This document shows, piece by piece, positions 29,289-37,990 of a DNA stretch of 64,000 bases; within the stretch, counting starts at the first letter, position 1, and every line of letters starts with the position of its first letter. Below the pieces are notes generated by a model. That model had not been told where the DNA came from. It searched no databases and saw only the letters and a program-made list of their open reading frames with translations. Made by a program: the position numbers and the translations under genes. Origin of the DNA: Streptococcus ilei. GTDB taxonomy: Bacteria; Bacillota; Bacilli; Lactobacillales; Streptococcaceae. Location of the stretch: the NCBI RefSeq assembly GCF_000479335.1, contig NC_022584.1, forward strand, positions 1,860,001 through 1,924,000, read 5' to 3'.

Positions 29289-31274
29289 ATGAAAAAAAGT
29301 AAAGTTTTTGCATTTGCCGGAGTAACATTGCTCGCAGCAACTTTCCTTGCAGCATGTTCTGGCTCAAAAGATAGCAAGTCTGCATCAAAAAAAGATACAA
29401 CGTATGGCTATGTTTATACAGATGATCCTACAACTTTGGATTACACCGTATCTTCAAAAGCTTCCGTACACGATATTACAACAAACGGTGTAGATGGTTT
29501 GTTGGAAAATGACAAATACGGAAACCTTGTGCCATCTATTGCTGAGGATTGGTCTGTTTCAAAAGACGGCTTGACCTATACTTACAAAATCCGTAAGGGT
29601 GTTAAATGGTATGATGCCGACGGCGAAGAGCATGGTGAAGTAACAGCTCATGACTTTGTTACTGGATTGAAGCATGCGGCAGACAAGAAATCAGAATCTC
29701 TTCCATTGGTGAAAGACTCAATCAAAGGATTGAAAGACTACTCAGAAGGAAAAATTTCAGATTTCTCCGAGGTTGGGGTCAAAGCAATAGATGATTATAC
29801 ACTTGAGTATACTTTGAATCAACCAGAAACTTTTTGGAATTCAAAAACAACTAATGGAGTTCTTTTCCCAATTAGTACAGAATTCTTGAAGAGCAAGGGT
29901 GATGAATTTGGTCAACCTGGTAATGTCAAATCAATCTTGTTCAATGGTCCATTCCTTTTGAAATCAATCACTTCTAAATCAGAAATCACTTTTGAAAAGA
30001 ACGAAGATTACTGGGATAAAGACAACGTTCATATTGACAAGATTAAATTGTCTTATTATGATGGATCAGATCAAGATTCCATAGCGCGCGGTTTTAGCGA
30101 TGGTTCATATACCAAGGCGCGTCTATACCCTGCTAGCTCTAACTTTGCGTCTGTTGAAGAAAAATACAAAGACAATATCTACAACACACAGCCTGGTTCT
30201 GGTGTCGCAGTCTTAGGTTTCAACATTGACCGTCAAGCTTACAACCATACTTCTAAGACGTCAGATGAGCAGAAATCTTCTACGAAGAAAGCTATCTTGA
30301 ACAAGAATTTCCGTCAAGCTATCACCTTTGCCTTGAACCGCGAAAATTATTCAGCGCAAGTCAATGGTAAAGAGTATGCTAAGGCTGCTATTCGGAATAT
30401 GTACACTGCACCTGCCTTTGTTCAAGTAAACGGTAAAGACTTTGGTGATGTAGTAGCAGACAAGTTGCAAACTTATGGGGATCAATGGAGCGGTGTGAAT
30501 CTTGCAGACAGTCAAAACGGACTCTATAGCAAGGAAAAAGCAAAAGCTCAGTTTGAAAAGGCAAAAGCTGAACTCCAAAAAGAGGGTGTTCAATTCCCAA
30601 TCCACTTGGATGTTCCGGTTGCACAAAACTCAACAAACTTTGTGTCACGGATGCAATCCTTCAAACAATCAGTTGAAGAAACACTTGGTACAGAAAACGT
30701 TGTTGTGGACCTTCAAATGATGGACCAAGATGAAGTCTTGAACATTACTCTTAACGTACCATCAGCTGCAGAAACTGACTGGGACCTTCAAGGACTTGTA
30801 GGATGGAATCCAGACTATGATGACCCATCTACTTACCTTGATACCTTGCAACCATCTTCTCCAGACCAAACTAAGACTTATCTTGGATTTGCTGGTGGTG
30901 TCGATAATGCCTCTGCTAAGGCTGTTGGCTTAGATGAATATGCGAAGTTGCTTGATGATGCAGAAAAAGAAACCCTAGACGTAGTGACACGTTATGAAAA
31001 ATTTGCAGCAGCGCAAGCTTGGTTAACAGATAGCGCATTGGTAATTCCAACTATGACAAGCTCTGGTGCAGCTACAGTGGTTTCAAAAGTGGTTCCATTC
31101 TCTGAACCTTCATCACAAACAGGTAACAAAGGATCAACTTATTTCAAATATGTTGAAATTCAAGATGAACCTGTCACTAAAAAACAATATGATCAAGCAC
31201 GTGAAAAATGGTTGAAAGAAAAAGCTGAATCAAACAAGAAGGCTCAGCAAGATCTTGAAAAACACGTCAAATAA
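29289..31274 (+). CDS. amiA: Oligopeptide-binding lipoprotein AmiA, second copy
   Basis: 661 residues; lipobox LAAC with Cys23, family 5 solute-binding domain of the same layout as the copy upstream (DPTTLDYTVSSKASVHDI, GVDGLLENDKYGNLVPSIAEDW), so the two are tandem paralogues. Peptide receptor of the Ami importer, which also takes up signalling peptides in streptococci. Its codon use is more biased than that of the first copy, suggesting higher expression. Under a CodY box. A hairpin after it probably lowers transcription of amiCDEF relative to the receptor. Confidence 0.93.
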   Translation: MKKSKVFAFAGVTLLAATFLAACSGSKDSKSASKKDTTYGYVYTDDPTTLDYTVSSKASVHDITTNGVDGLLENDKYGNLVPSIAEDWSVSKDGLTYTYKIRKGVKWYDADGEEHGEVTAHDFVTGLKHAADKKSESLPLVKDSIKGLKDYSEGKISDFSEVGVKAIDDYTLEYTLNQPETFWNSKTTNGVLFPISTEFLKSKGDEFGQPGNVKSILFNGPFLLKSITSKSEITFEKNEDYWDKDNVHIDKIKLSYYDGSDQDSIARGFSDGSYTKARLYPASSNFASVEEKYKDNIYNTQPGSGVAVLGFNIDRQAYNHTSKTSDEQKSSTKKAILNKNFRQAITFALNRENYSAQVNGKEYAKAAIRNMYTAPAFVQVNGKDFGDVVADKLQTYGDQWSGVNLADSQNGLYSKEKAKAQFEKAKAELQKEGVQFPIHLDVPVAQNSTNFVSRMQSFKQSVEETLGTENVVVDLQMMDQDEVLNITLNVPSAAETDWDLQGLVGWNPDYDDPSTYLDTLQPSSPDQTKTYLGFAGGVDNASAKAVGLDEYAKLLDDAEKETLDVVTRYEKFAAAQAWLTDSALVIPTMTSSGAATVVSKVVPFSEPSSQTGNKGSTYFKYVEIQDEPVTKKQYDQAREKWLKEKAESNKKAQQDLEKHVK

Positions 31275-31285
31275 TCACCTTCATC

Positions 31286-31319
31286 AGAACTTTCTCTAAT
31301 AGGGGAGAAAGTTCTTTTG
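31286..31319 (+). terminator. Attenuating hairpin between amiA and amiC
   Basis: AGAACTTTCTC (31286-31296) and GAGAAAGTTCT (31305-31315) form a perfect 11-bp stem followed by TTTTG. Confidence 0.7.
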
Positions 31320-31338
31320 AACATTAAAGGAACGGAAT

Positions 31339-32838
31339 ATGAAAAAATATATATTTATGCGTATTTTACGTTCGTTGGTGTCGATCTTTTTGGTTACGAC
31401 ATTGACGTATACAATTATTTATACGCTAACCCCAAGAAATTTAATTTTCAAAAACGACCCTAACTATAACAAGATTGCGAAAACAAAAGACTCTAAAATC
31501 AATTATGAAAATACAGTCTATGATCGCATGGGGTATATAGAATATCTTGATTCAAAAGCTTTGAAAGAAAAAGCAAGCAAGGAAGACTCATCAGTAACAG
31601 TAGAGCCTACTAAAGAAAACGAGAAGATCTACAAAAAGTACATTTCTAACCTTGGAAATGGCTGGGTATTGAAACGTTTCCCTGAAAACAAAGGTTTTTA
31701 CGCTACTCGTGAAGTCCCTGTCTTTGAACGTGTTATTGGATTCTATGGTAATCTGATTCAGATTGACCATCCAAATGTCATCAAAGATGCTTCTAATCCA
31801 AAACTTGAACGCTATATTCGAATTGAAAATGACCCAGCTATTGGTTGGTCAGTAGTTGGTTCGGGGACTAAACATAAATATCTTTTGTATTTCAATGGTC
31901 AATTCCCGTTCATTCATCAAAATTTTGTATCCTTAAACTTGGGTGAATCTTACCCAACTTATTCAAATACACCTGTTCTTCAGGTTATTACACAAGGACA
32001 AGGTACAACTAAGAAGAGTGAAGTAAACTTCCCAACAGGAAAAAAAGAATCTTCTATCAATATCTACTCTCGTACATACAAATCACCAAGCAAGGCAGAT
32101 GCTCAAGATATCGCCCGCTTTGGTAAAGGAGATGCTTATACAGCAACATTGAGCAACTATGAAAATCCATCCATGATTGTGAGCTCAGCCATTATCGGTT
32201 TAATCGGGATTGCGATTGCCTACTTGATTGCTATTCCTTTAGGATCTTATATGGCCTTGTTGAAGAATACTTGGTTTGATAGTGCATCTACGGCAACTTT
32301 AACATTTATGATGTCATTGCCGACGATTGCCTTGGTTTACATCGTTCGCTTGGCTGGCTCTTCTATCGGCTTACCAGATTCCTTCCCAGTGTTAGGGGCT
32401 CAGGATTGGCGCTCTTATGTACTACCTTCTGTGATTTTGGGTCTCTTGAGTGCACCAGGATTGGCAGTTTGGATTCGCCGTTACATGATCGACTTGCATT
32501 CTCAAGACTTTGTCCGTTTTGCACGTGCCAAAGGGCTTTCTGAGAAAGAAATTTCCCGCAAACATATCTTCAAAAACGCCATGGTTCCGATCGTTACAGG
32601 GATTCCTGTTCAATTGGTTCTAGTCATTTCAGGGGCAACTTTGACAGAAACTGTCTTTGCCTTCCCTGGTATGGGTAAAATGTTGATTGATTCTATCAAG
32701 GCATCCAATAATACCATGGTAGTTGGTCTTGTCTTCATCTTTACTGTTCTTGCTGTATTTGGAGCAATGGCTGGAGATATCCTTATGGTTATGGTAGACC
32801 CTCGTATCAAACTAACAACTAAGAAAGGAGGCAAATAA
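31339..32838 (+). CDS. amiC: Oligopeptide ABC transporter permease AmiC
   Basis: 499 residues. One N-terminal helix (about 8-30), a large extracellular insert (about 31-275) characteristic of AmiC, then five helices and the ATPase-contact loop ([24 protein letters not shown], about 395-418). With AmiD forms the channel for peptides. AAAGGAAC precedes the ATG. Its stop overlaps amiD by one base (TAATG). Confidence 0.95.
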   Translation: MKKYIFMRILRSLVSIFLVTTLTYTIIYTLTPRNLIFKNDPNYNKIAKTKDSKINYENTVYDRMGYIEYLDSKALKEKASKEDSSVTVEPTKENEKIYKKYISNLGNGWVLKRFPENKGFYATREVPVFERVIGFYGNLIQIDHPNVIKDASNPKLERYIRIENDPAIGWSVVGSGTKHKYLLYFNGQFPFIHQNFVSLNLGESYPTYSNTPVLQVITQGQGTTKKSEVNFPTGKKESSINIYSRTYKSPSKADAQDIARFGKGDAYTATLSNYENPSMIVSSAIIGLIGIAIAYLIAIPLGSYMALLKNTWFDSASTATLTFMMSLPTIALVYIVRLAGSSIGLPDSFPVLGAQDWRSYVLPSVILGLLSAPGLAVWIRRYMIDLHSQDFVRFARAKGLSEKEISRKHIFKNAMVPIVTGIPVQLVLVISGATLTETVFAFPGMGKMLIDSIKASNNTMVVGLVFIFTVLAVFGAMAGDILMVMVDPRIKLTTKKGGK

Positions 32839-33764
32839 TGTCTACAATCGATAAGAAGAAATTCCAATTTGTGGAACGTGATGATTTTGCCTCTGAGACA
32901 ATTGATGCGCCGTCTTACTCCTATTGGAAATCCGTATTCCGTCAATTCTTCAAAAAGAAATCAACCATTTTGATGTTAGCCGTTTTGGTTGCTATTCTCT
33001 TAATGAGTTTTGTATACCCAATGTTTTCAAACTTTGATTACAATGATGTAAGTAAAGTAAATGACTTTACTGCCCGTTTGAATCCGCCAAGCACCAAGGC
33101 CTTCTTTGGTACGGATAACAATGGTAAATCCTTGTTTGATGGAGTTTGGTTTGGTGCCCGCAATTCGATTATCATCTCCTTTATTGCTACCTTGATCAAC
33201 GTTGTGATTGGAGTAGTGATCGGCGGGATTTGGGGTGTGTCAAAATCAATCGACCGCTTCATGATGGAAGTTTATAACGTTATTTCAAATGTTCCATTCA
33301 TGTTGATTGTTATTGTCTTGACTTACTCAATTGGTGCTGGTTTCTGGAACTTGATTTTGGCGATGACAGTGACAGGATGGATTGGGATTGCTTACTCTAT
33401 CCGTGTCCAAATTATGCGTTACCGCGATTTAGAGTACAACTTGGCCAGTCGCACCTTGGGTACACCAACCCTTAAAATTGTGACGAAAAATATTTTGCCA
33501 CAGTTGGTTTCTGTTATTGTGACGACAACTACACAATTGTTGCCAGCCTTTATTTCGACTGAGGCCTTCCTTTCCTTCTTTGGATTGGGATTGCCGATTA
33601 CAGTTCCAAGTTTAGGTCGTCTTATTTCAGACTACTCACAAAACGTAACAACCAATGCGTATCTTTTCTGGATTCCATTGACAGTCTTAGTCTTGGTATC
33701 CTTGTCATTCTATATCGTTGGACAAAATCTTGCAGACGCCAGCGATCCACGTACACATAGATAG
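32838..33764 (+). CDS. amiD: Oligopeptide ABC transporter permease AmiD
   Basis: 308 residues, DppC/OppC type: N-terminal cytosolic segment, six membrane helices, EAA-like loop ([28 protein letters not shown]). Pairs with AmiC. Translationally coupled to amiC and followed 11 bases later by amiE. Confidence 0.95.
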   Translation: MSTIDKKKFQFVERDDFASETIDAPSYSYWKSVFRQFFKKKSTILMLAVLVAILLMSFVYPMFSNFDYNDVSKVNDFTARLNPPSTKAFFGTDNNGKSLFDGVWFGARNSIIISFIATLINVVIGVVIGGIWGVSKSIDRFMMEVYNVISNVPFMLIVIVLTYSIGAGFWNLILAMTVTGWIGIAYSIRVQIMRYRDLEYNLASRTLGTPTLKIVTKNILPQLVSVIVTTTTQLLPAFISTEAFLSFFGLGLPITVPSLGRLISDYSQNVTTNAYLFWIPLTVLVLVSLSFYIVGQNLADASDPRTHR

Positions 33765-33775
33765 GAGGAGTAGAT

Positions 33776-34843
33776 ATGACAAATGATAAAAATGTAATCT
33801 TATCTGCTCGCGATATCGTAGTAGAATTTGATGTTCGGGATCGTGTCTTAACAGCTATTCGCAATGTCTCTTTGGATCTTGTTGAAGGAGAGGTCATGGC
33901 GCTTGTTGGTGAATCAGGTTCTGGTAAATCTGTTTTGACAAAAACTTTTACAGGAATGTTAGAAGAAAACGGACGAATTGCCAATGGGACCATTAATTAT
34001 CGCGGGCAAGAATTAACAGAACTCAAGTCAAACAAAGATTGGGAAGAAATTCGTGGTGCAAAAATTGCAACGATCTTCCAAGACCCAATGACCAGTTTGG
34101 ACCCGATTAATACAATCGGATCACAAATTACAGAGGTTATTATTAAACACCAAGGCAAGAGTGCAAAAGAAGCCAGAGAAATGGCTATTGACTATATGGA
34201 AAAGGTGGGAATCCCGGAAGCAGAACGTCGCTTTGATGAATATCCTTTCCAATATTCAGGTGGGATGCGCCAACGGATCGTTATTGCTATTGCGCTTGCT
34301 TGCCGTCCTGATATCTTGATCTGTGACGAGCCTACAACGGCCCTCGACGTAACTATTCAAGCCCAAATCATTGACTTGTTGAAATCATTACAAAAAGAAT
34401 ATAACTTTACAACAATATTTATCACCCATGATTTGGGTGTGGTGGCAAGTATTGCAGATAAGGTTGCCGTAATGTATGCTGGTGAAATTGTAGAATTTGG
34501 TAAAGTAGAAGAAATTTTCTATGACCCAAGACATCCTTATACATGGAGTCTTCTTTCAAGTTTGCCACAGTTGTCTACTTCTAAGGGTGATTTATTTTCT
34601 ATCCCAGGGACTCCTCCATCATTGTACTCACCGGTAAAAGGGGATGCCTTTGCTTTGCGCTCAGACTATGCCATGCAAATTGATTTTGAGGAACATCCAC
34701 CAGTTTTCAAAGTTTCAGATACACATTGGGCTAAAACGTGGCTCTTGCATGAAGATGCACCAAAAGTCAATAAACCAGAAATTATTGATAATCTTCATGA
34801 AAAAATAAGTGCAAAAATGGGATTCACTACAATCAAGGACTAG
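33776..34843 (+). CDS. amiE: Oligopeptide ABC transporter ATPase AmiE
   Basis: 355 residues, OppD type. Walker A GESGSGKS, Q-loop ATIFQDPMTSLDP, signature YSGGMRQR, Walker B DILICDEPTTALDVT, and the C-terminal oligopeptide/dipeptide extension (DPRHPYTWSLLSSLP). Forms a heterodimer with AmiF to power peptide uptake. GGAGGAG precedes the start. Confidence 0.95.
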   Translation: MTNDKNVILSARDIVVEFDVRDRVLTAIRNVSLDLVEGEVMALVGESGSGKSVLTKTFTGMLEENGRIANGTINYRGQELTELKSNKDWEEIRGAKIATIFQDPMTSLDPINTIGSQITEVIIKHQGKSAKEAREMAIDYMEKVGIPEAERRFDEYPFQYSGGMRQRIVIAIALACRPDILICDEPTTALDVTIQAQIIDLLKSLQKEYNFTTIFITHDLGVVASIADKVAVMYAGEIVEFGKVEEIFYDPRHPYTWSLLSSLPQLSTSKGDLFSIPGTPPSLYSPVKGDAFALRSDYAMQIDFEEHPPVFKVSDTHWAKTWLLHEDAPKVNKPEIIDNLHEKISAKMGFTTIKD

Positions 34844-34852
34844 GAGAAGGAA

Positions 34853-35776
34853 ATGACAGAAAAATTAATAGAAGTTAAAGATCTAGAAATTTCCTTCGGT
34901 GAAGGAAGTAAAAAATTTGTAGCCGTAAAGAATGCAAATTTCTTCATCAATAAAGGGGAAACATTTTCCCTCGTTGGTGAGTCAGGTAGTGGGAAGACAA
35001 CAATTGGTCGAGCAATCATTGGTTTGAATGACACTAGTGCAGGTGACATCTTATATGATGGTAAAAAGATCAATGGGAAGCAAAATCGCAAGGATGAAAA
35101 TGAATTAATCCGAAAGATTCAAATGATCTTCCAAGACCCAGCAGCTAGCTTGAATGAGCGTGCAACAGTCGACTACATTATTTCAGAAGGTTTGTACAAT
35201 TATCATCTATTCGAAAATGAAGAAGACCGAGTACGTAAAGTAAAAGAGATTATGCATGAAGTGGGTCTTCTAGCAGAACATTTGACTCGTTATCCCCATG
35301 AATTCTCTGGTGGACAACGCCAGCGGATTGGTATCGCTCGTGCCTTGGTAATGGAGCCAGAATTTGTTATTGCAGATGAACCAATTTCTGCCCTAGACGT
35401 ATCAGTTCGTGCACAAGTATTGAACCTCCTGAAGAAATTCCAAAAAGAGTTGGGCTTGACTTATCTCTTTATAGCACACGATCTTTCAGTAGTTCGTTTT
35501 ATCTCTGATCGTATTGCGGTTATTTACAAAGGTGTTATTGTAGAAGTAGCTGAAACGGAAGAATTGTTTAACAACCCAATTCATCCTTATACACAATCTC
35601 TACTATCGGCAGTTCCGATTCCAGATCCAATTCTAGAACGCAAAAAAGTTCTGAAAGTTTATGATCCTGATCAGCATGATTATTCAACCGACAAACCAGA
35701 AATGGTTGAAATCAAGCCAGGACATTACGTTTGGGCAAATAAAGCAGAACAGAAAAAATATAAAGAACTTGTATAA
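34853..35776 (+). CDS. amiF: Oligopeptide ABC transporter ATPase AmiF
   Basis: 307 residues, OppF type. Walker A GESGSGKT, signature FSGGQRQR, Walker [16 protein letters not shown]-terminal extension [19 protein letters not shown]. Partner of AmiE. Last gene of the operon, with a strong terminator 8 bases after the stop. Confidence 0.95.
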   Translation: MTEKLIEVKDLEISFGEGSKKFVAVKNANFFINKGETFSLVGESGSGKTTIGRAIIGLNDTSAGDILYDGKKINGKQNRKDENELIRKIQMIFQDPAASLNERATVDYIISEGLYNYHLFENEEDRVRKVKEIMHEVGLLAEHLTRYPHEFSGGQRQRIGIARALVMEPEFVIADEPISALDVSVRAQVLNLLKKFQKELGLTYLFIAHDLSVVRFISDRIAVIYKGVIVEVAETEELFNNPIHPYTQSLLSAVPIPDPILERKKVLKVYDPDQHDYSTDKPEMVEIKPGHYVWANKAEQKKYKELV

Positions 35777-35783
35777 TCATAAG

Positions 35784-35822
35784 AAAACGAGAAGAATCCA
35801 CTTCTCGTTTTCTATTTTTTTA
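35784..35822 (+). terminator. Terminator of the ami operon
   Basis: AAAACGAGAAG-AATCCA-CTTCTCGTTTT followed by CTATTTTTTT. Confidence 0.9.
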
Positions 35823-35856
35823 AAAAAAGAAAAACTTTTTTTAAAAAAATAGAAAA
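35808..35856. repeat. 22-bp perfect inverted repeat made almost only of A and T
   Basis: Arms 35808-35829 and 35835-35856 are exact reverse complements around AAAAA; each arm is itself built on TTTTTTTAAAAAAA. It overlaps the T run of the ami terminator and lies just upstream of the metG fragment. It could form a cruciform or mark a rearrangement point. Confidence 0.85.
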
Positions 35857-35876
35857 AAGATATTGACAAGATTTAA

Positions 35877-36254
35877 GAAAAAGAATGGATTCCAGAAGAA
35901 GTGGAACTCAAGTCTGAAAAAGATGAGATTAAATTTGAAGACTTTGACAAGGTCGAAATCCGTGTGGCAGAGGTCAAAGAAGTTGAACGCGTCGAAGGAT
36001 CTGACAAATTGCTTCGCTTCCGCCTAGATGCAGGAGATGGCGAAGACCGTCAAATCCTCTCTGGTATCGCAAAATTCTATCCAAATGAACAAGAATTGGT
36101 CGGCAAGAAACTCCAAATCGTGGCCAACCTCAAACCACGTAAGATGATGAAGAAATATGTCAGCCAAGGCATGATTCTTTCTGCAGAACACGGGGATCAA
36201 TTAACAGTCTTAACCGTTGATCCATCTGTGCTAAATGGCAGCATCATTGGCTAA
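35877..36254 (+). pseudogene. metG: 3' fragment of methionyl-tRNA synthetase gene (tRNA-binding domain)
   Basis: The frame reads [18 protein letters not shown] and continues through the complete EMAP-II/Trbp111-like tRNA-binding and dimerisation domain that ends streptococcal MetRS ([56 protein letters not shown]). The frame is closed by TAA at 35874 and no ATG or ribosome site precedes it; the only candidate is a GTG at 35901 (117 residues). The catalytic core, about 540 residues, is absent. Most likely a remnant of a partial metG duplication or rearrangement, but a stand-alone tRNA-binding protein from the GTG is possible. A terminator follows. Confidence 0.75.
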
Positions 36255-36271
36255 ACTGATGATTGTATACT

Positions 36272-36300
36272 AAAAGCACTCCCGCGGGAGTGCTTTTGTT
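36272..36300 (+). terminator. Terminator after the metG fragment
   Basis: AAAAGCACTCCCG/CGGGAGTGCTTTT, perfect 13-bp palindrome. Confidence 0.85.
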
Positions 36301-36324
36301 GTATCGCTATAGTTTTCATCAGTG

Positions 36325-36414
36325 AGAAAAGAGTCTGAAACAGTTTCGTTTCAGACTCTCGGAAGATTTGAGACAGTAGGCTCAAATTTTAGGTATGGAA
36401 TCCCAGAGGGATTC
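36325..36414 (-). terminator. Hairpin cluster downstream of the HTH/DUF2975 operon
   Basis: Three hairpins in a row: GAGTCTGAAAC/GTTTCAGACTC (36331-36358; followed on the minus strand by TTTTC, so it is the likely terminator), ATTTGAG/CTCAAAT (36366-36387) and GAATCCC/GGGATTC (36398-36414). With 36415-36470 it forms the 3' untranslated region of the minus-strand genes. No gene seen. Confidence 0.65.
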
Positions 36415-36470
36415 GCTACCGTCCGTCCTCACCTAAGGAAAGTCTCCAATTACTTTTCTTAAGATATTTC

Positions 36471-36677
36471 CTATTCATCTGGCCGGTATTCCAGGATATC
36501 TCCGGGCTGGCAGTCCAGTTCTTTGCAGATAGCTTCAAGGGTGGTGAAGCGGATAGCTTTGGCCTTGCCTGTCTTAAGGATGGAGAGGTTGGCGGTAGTG
36601 ATGCCGATTTTGTCAGCTAGCTCATTGGATTTCATCTTTCGCTTGGCCAGCATGACATCTAGATTGACGATAATCAT
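36471..36677 (-). CDS. YozG-like Cro/C1 family regulator
   Basis: 68 residues, essentially one helix-turn-helix domain (LAKRKMKSNELADKIGITTANLSILKTGKAKAIRFTTLEAICKELDCQPGDILEY). AAGGAGGG precedes the ATG. It lies 10 bases after the DUF2975 gene. This pairing of a tiny XRE regulator with a DUF2975 membrane protein recurs in Firmicutes and suggests that the regulator controls, or is controlled by, its membrane partner. Target unknown; the palindrome at 37283 in the divergent promoter region is a candidate. Confidence 0.88.
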   Translation of the reverse strand: MIIVNLDVMLAKRKMKSNELADKIGITTANLSILKTGKAKAIRFTTLEAICKELDCQPGDILEYRPDE

Positions 36678-36687
36678 GGTCCCCTCC

Positions 36688-37209
36688 TTAAATGGTCAGC
36701 TCATTTTCTTCAGCGATCGCAATTCCTCTCTCTAAAATCTTGCCAAGGACCCAGACAATTGGGACAGCGAGGAGGAGTCCCGTATTAAAGGTCAATTGGA
36801 AGGTAAAGGGAAGGAGATAAACGTCGCCACTGGTTTCAAGTGTACCAGACATAAAGGACAAGACCAATAAGATCTTCCAAGCTCGGTTGCAAAGATCAAT
36901 GTTGGAGTGAGAAAAGATCTTTTCTTGGTAGAGATTTTGGAGGAAGCTACGAATGGTGATGAGAAGAAGAATATAAATAGCACTTGAGGCTAGTGGGAAG
37001 AGCAACTGCCATAGGGGTTGCAGATGTTTTGGGAAAAGCTGGATGCCATTCACCTCAAAGGACAAGCGCCCAGATTGAACGAGATCCTTAAACACACCCA
37101 TCCGTGAAAGCAGGTGGATGACCAGTGCTGCCACAGTCATAAAGCCACAGAAGTAAATGAAAGCCGTTAAGACTTCAATAACATTTTTTAAGGTTTTTGA
37201 GTTTTTCAT
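36688..37209 (-). CDS. DUF2975 membrane protein
   Basis: 173 residues with four hydrophobic segments (about 14-33, 66-87, 105-125, 138-158). The topology and the loop ...IRSFLQNLYQEKIFSHSNID match DUF2975 proteins. First gene of a two-gene operon with the HTH regulator. AAGGAGG six bases before the ATG. Function unknown. Confidence 0.85.
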   Translation of the reverse strand: MKNSKTLKNVIEVLTAFIYFCGFMTVAALVIHLLSRMGVFKDLVQSGRLSFEVNGIQLFPKHLQPLWQLLFPLASSAIYILLLITIRSFLQNLYQEKIFSHSNIDLCNRAWKILLVLSFMSGTLETSGDVYLLPFTFQLTFNTGLLLAVPIVWVLGKILERGIAIAEENELTI

Positions 37210-37246
37210 CGCAAGCCTCCTTAAAGTTTATTTATTATTTACTTAT

Positions 37247-37274
37247 AGTATACTCTTTATAAAAAATAAGTCAA
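37247..37274 (-). promoter_or_regulatory. Promoter of the DUF2975/HTH operon
   Basis: On the minus strand TTGACT, 16-bp spacer, TATACT. Confidence 0.72.
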
Positions 37275-37282
37275 TAAAAAAG

Positions 37283-37297
37283 TATCGAAAAACGATA
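37283..37297. promoter_or_regulatory. Palindrome between divergent promoters
   Basis: TATCG-AAAAA-CGATA lies just upstream of the -35 of the DUF2975/HTH operon and between it and the promoter of the 37385 gene. A possible operator for the HTH regulator; not tested. Confidence 0.4.
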
Positions 37298-37322
37298 AAA
37301 AATTTATGAAATTCGGTCAAAG

Positions 37323-37351
37323 TTTGCTTTAAATAGAATTTAAGGTATACT
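37323..37351 (+). promoter_or_regulatory. Promoter of the 37385 gene
   Basis: TTTGCT, 17-bp spacer, TATACT. Confidence 0.6.
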
Positions 37352-37384
37352 AATAGGTAACTACCATTTCAAGGAGGTATTGAA

Positions 37385-37927
37385 ATGATCAAAAAGTTAG
37401 ATAAGAAATATCTTTGGATGATCATCGCTTTTGTGAGTGCAGTGGTTCTAATTGGAGGAGTCTATCTCTACTCTAGCTCCAATATCCAACCGGATCATCA
37501 AAAAGAGTTCAACCAGACCTCGAAGACCTCGTCCTCATCTAAGGAAAAAGCCATCGATTTGTCTGGTGAATATGTCTCTAGCGCGCGTGATAAGGCCAAG
37601 ATACAGAAAGATGGGAAATCTTGGAAAATTGATTATCAAACAGATGATGGTGCTGTTTCAGCAACGTTCTCAACGGATTTCAAAGTAGAAGGTGCCAATA
37701 AAGTTTCTACTAGTCAGATGAAAAAGTCTGATGGAAATACTGATTTCACCGTCACTGTGCGTATCTTTAAATACCAATCAGATAAGGATCCCCTCATTAC
37801 GGTAACTATGTCAGATAAAGACCCCGATCATGAGATGGTCTTTGCCAATCGGAAGGATTTCTTCAAGTCGACGAATCCAGATGATGCGGTATTGGATGGG
37901 GATTTGACAACCTTCTCAGGAAGTTAG
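37385..37927 (+). CDS. Membrane-anchored extracellular protein of unknown function
   Basis: 180 residues. A basic start (MIKKLDKKY), one membrane helix (about 11-29), a Ser/Lys linker (about 36-55) and an extracellular domain rich in Asp, Lys and Thr starting IDLSGEYVSSARDKAKIQKDGK. No Cys, so not a lipoprotein. The GEY...W-x-I-x-Y pattern resembles small beta-sandwich domains found in several streptococcal surface proteins, but I assign no family. AAGGAGG precedes the ATG. Monocistronic. Confidence 0.75.
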   Translation: MIKKLDKKYLWMIIAFVSAVVLIGGVYLYSSSNIQPDHQKEFNQTSKTSSSSKEKAIDLSGEYVSSARDKAKIQKDGKSWKIDYQTDDGAVSATFSTDFKVEGANKVSTSQMKKSDGNTDFTVTVRIFKYQSDKDPLITVTMSDKDPDHEMVFANRKDFFKSTNPDDAVLDGDLTTFSGS

Positions 37928-37947
37928 ATTTTTTCTGTCTAACTTTT
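37922..37947 (+). terminator. Terminator overlapping the stop of the 37385 gene
   Basis: AGTTAGA/TCTAACT stem with TTTT after it; the upstream arm includes the stop codon. Confidence 0.6.
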
Positions 37948-37990
37948 GGGGTGCAGTTCACTGACCATCTAAGCTTTTTTCAAATCTATA

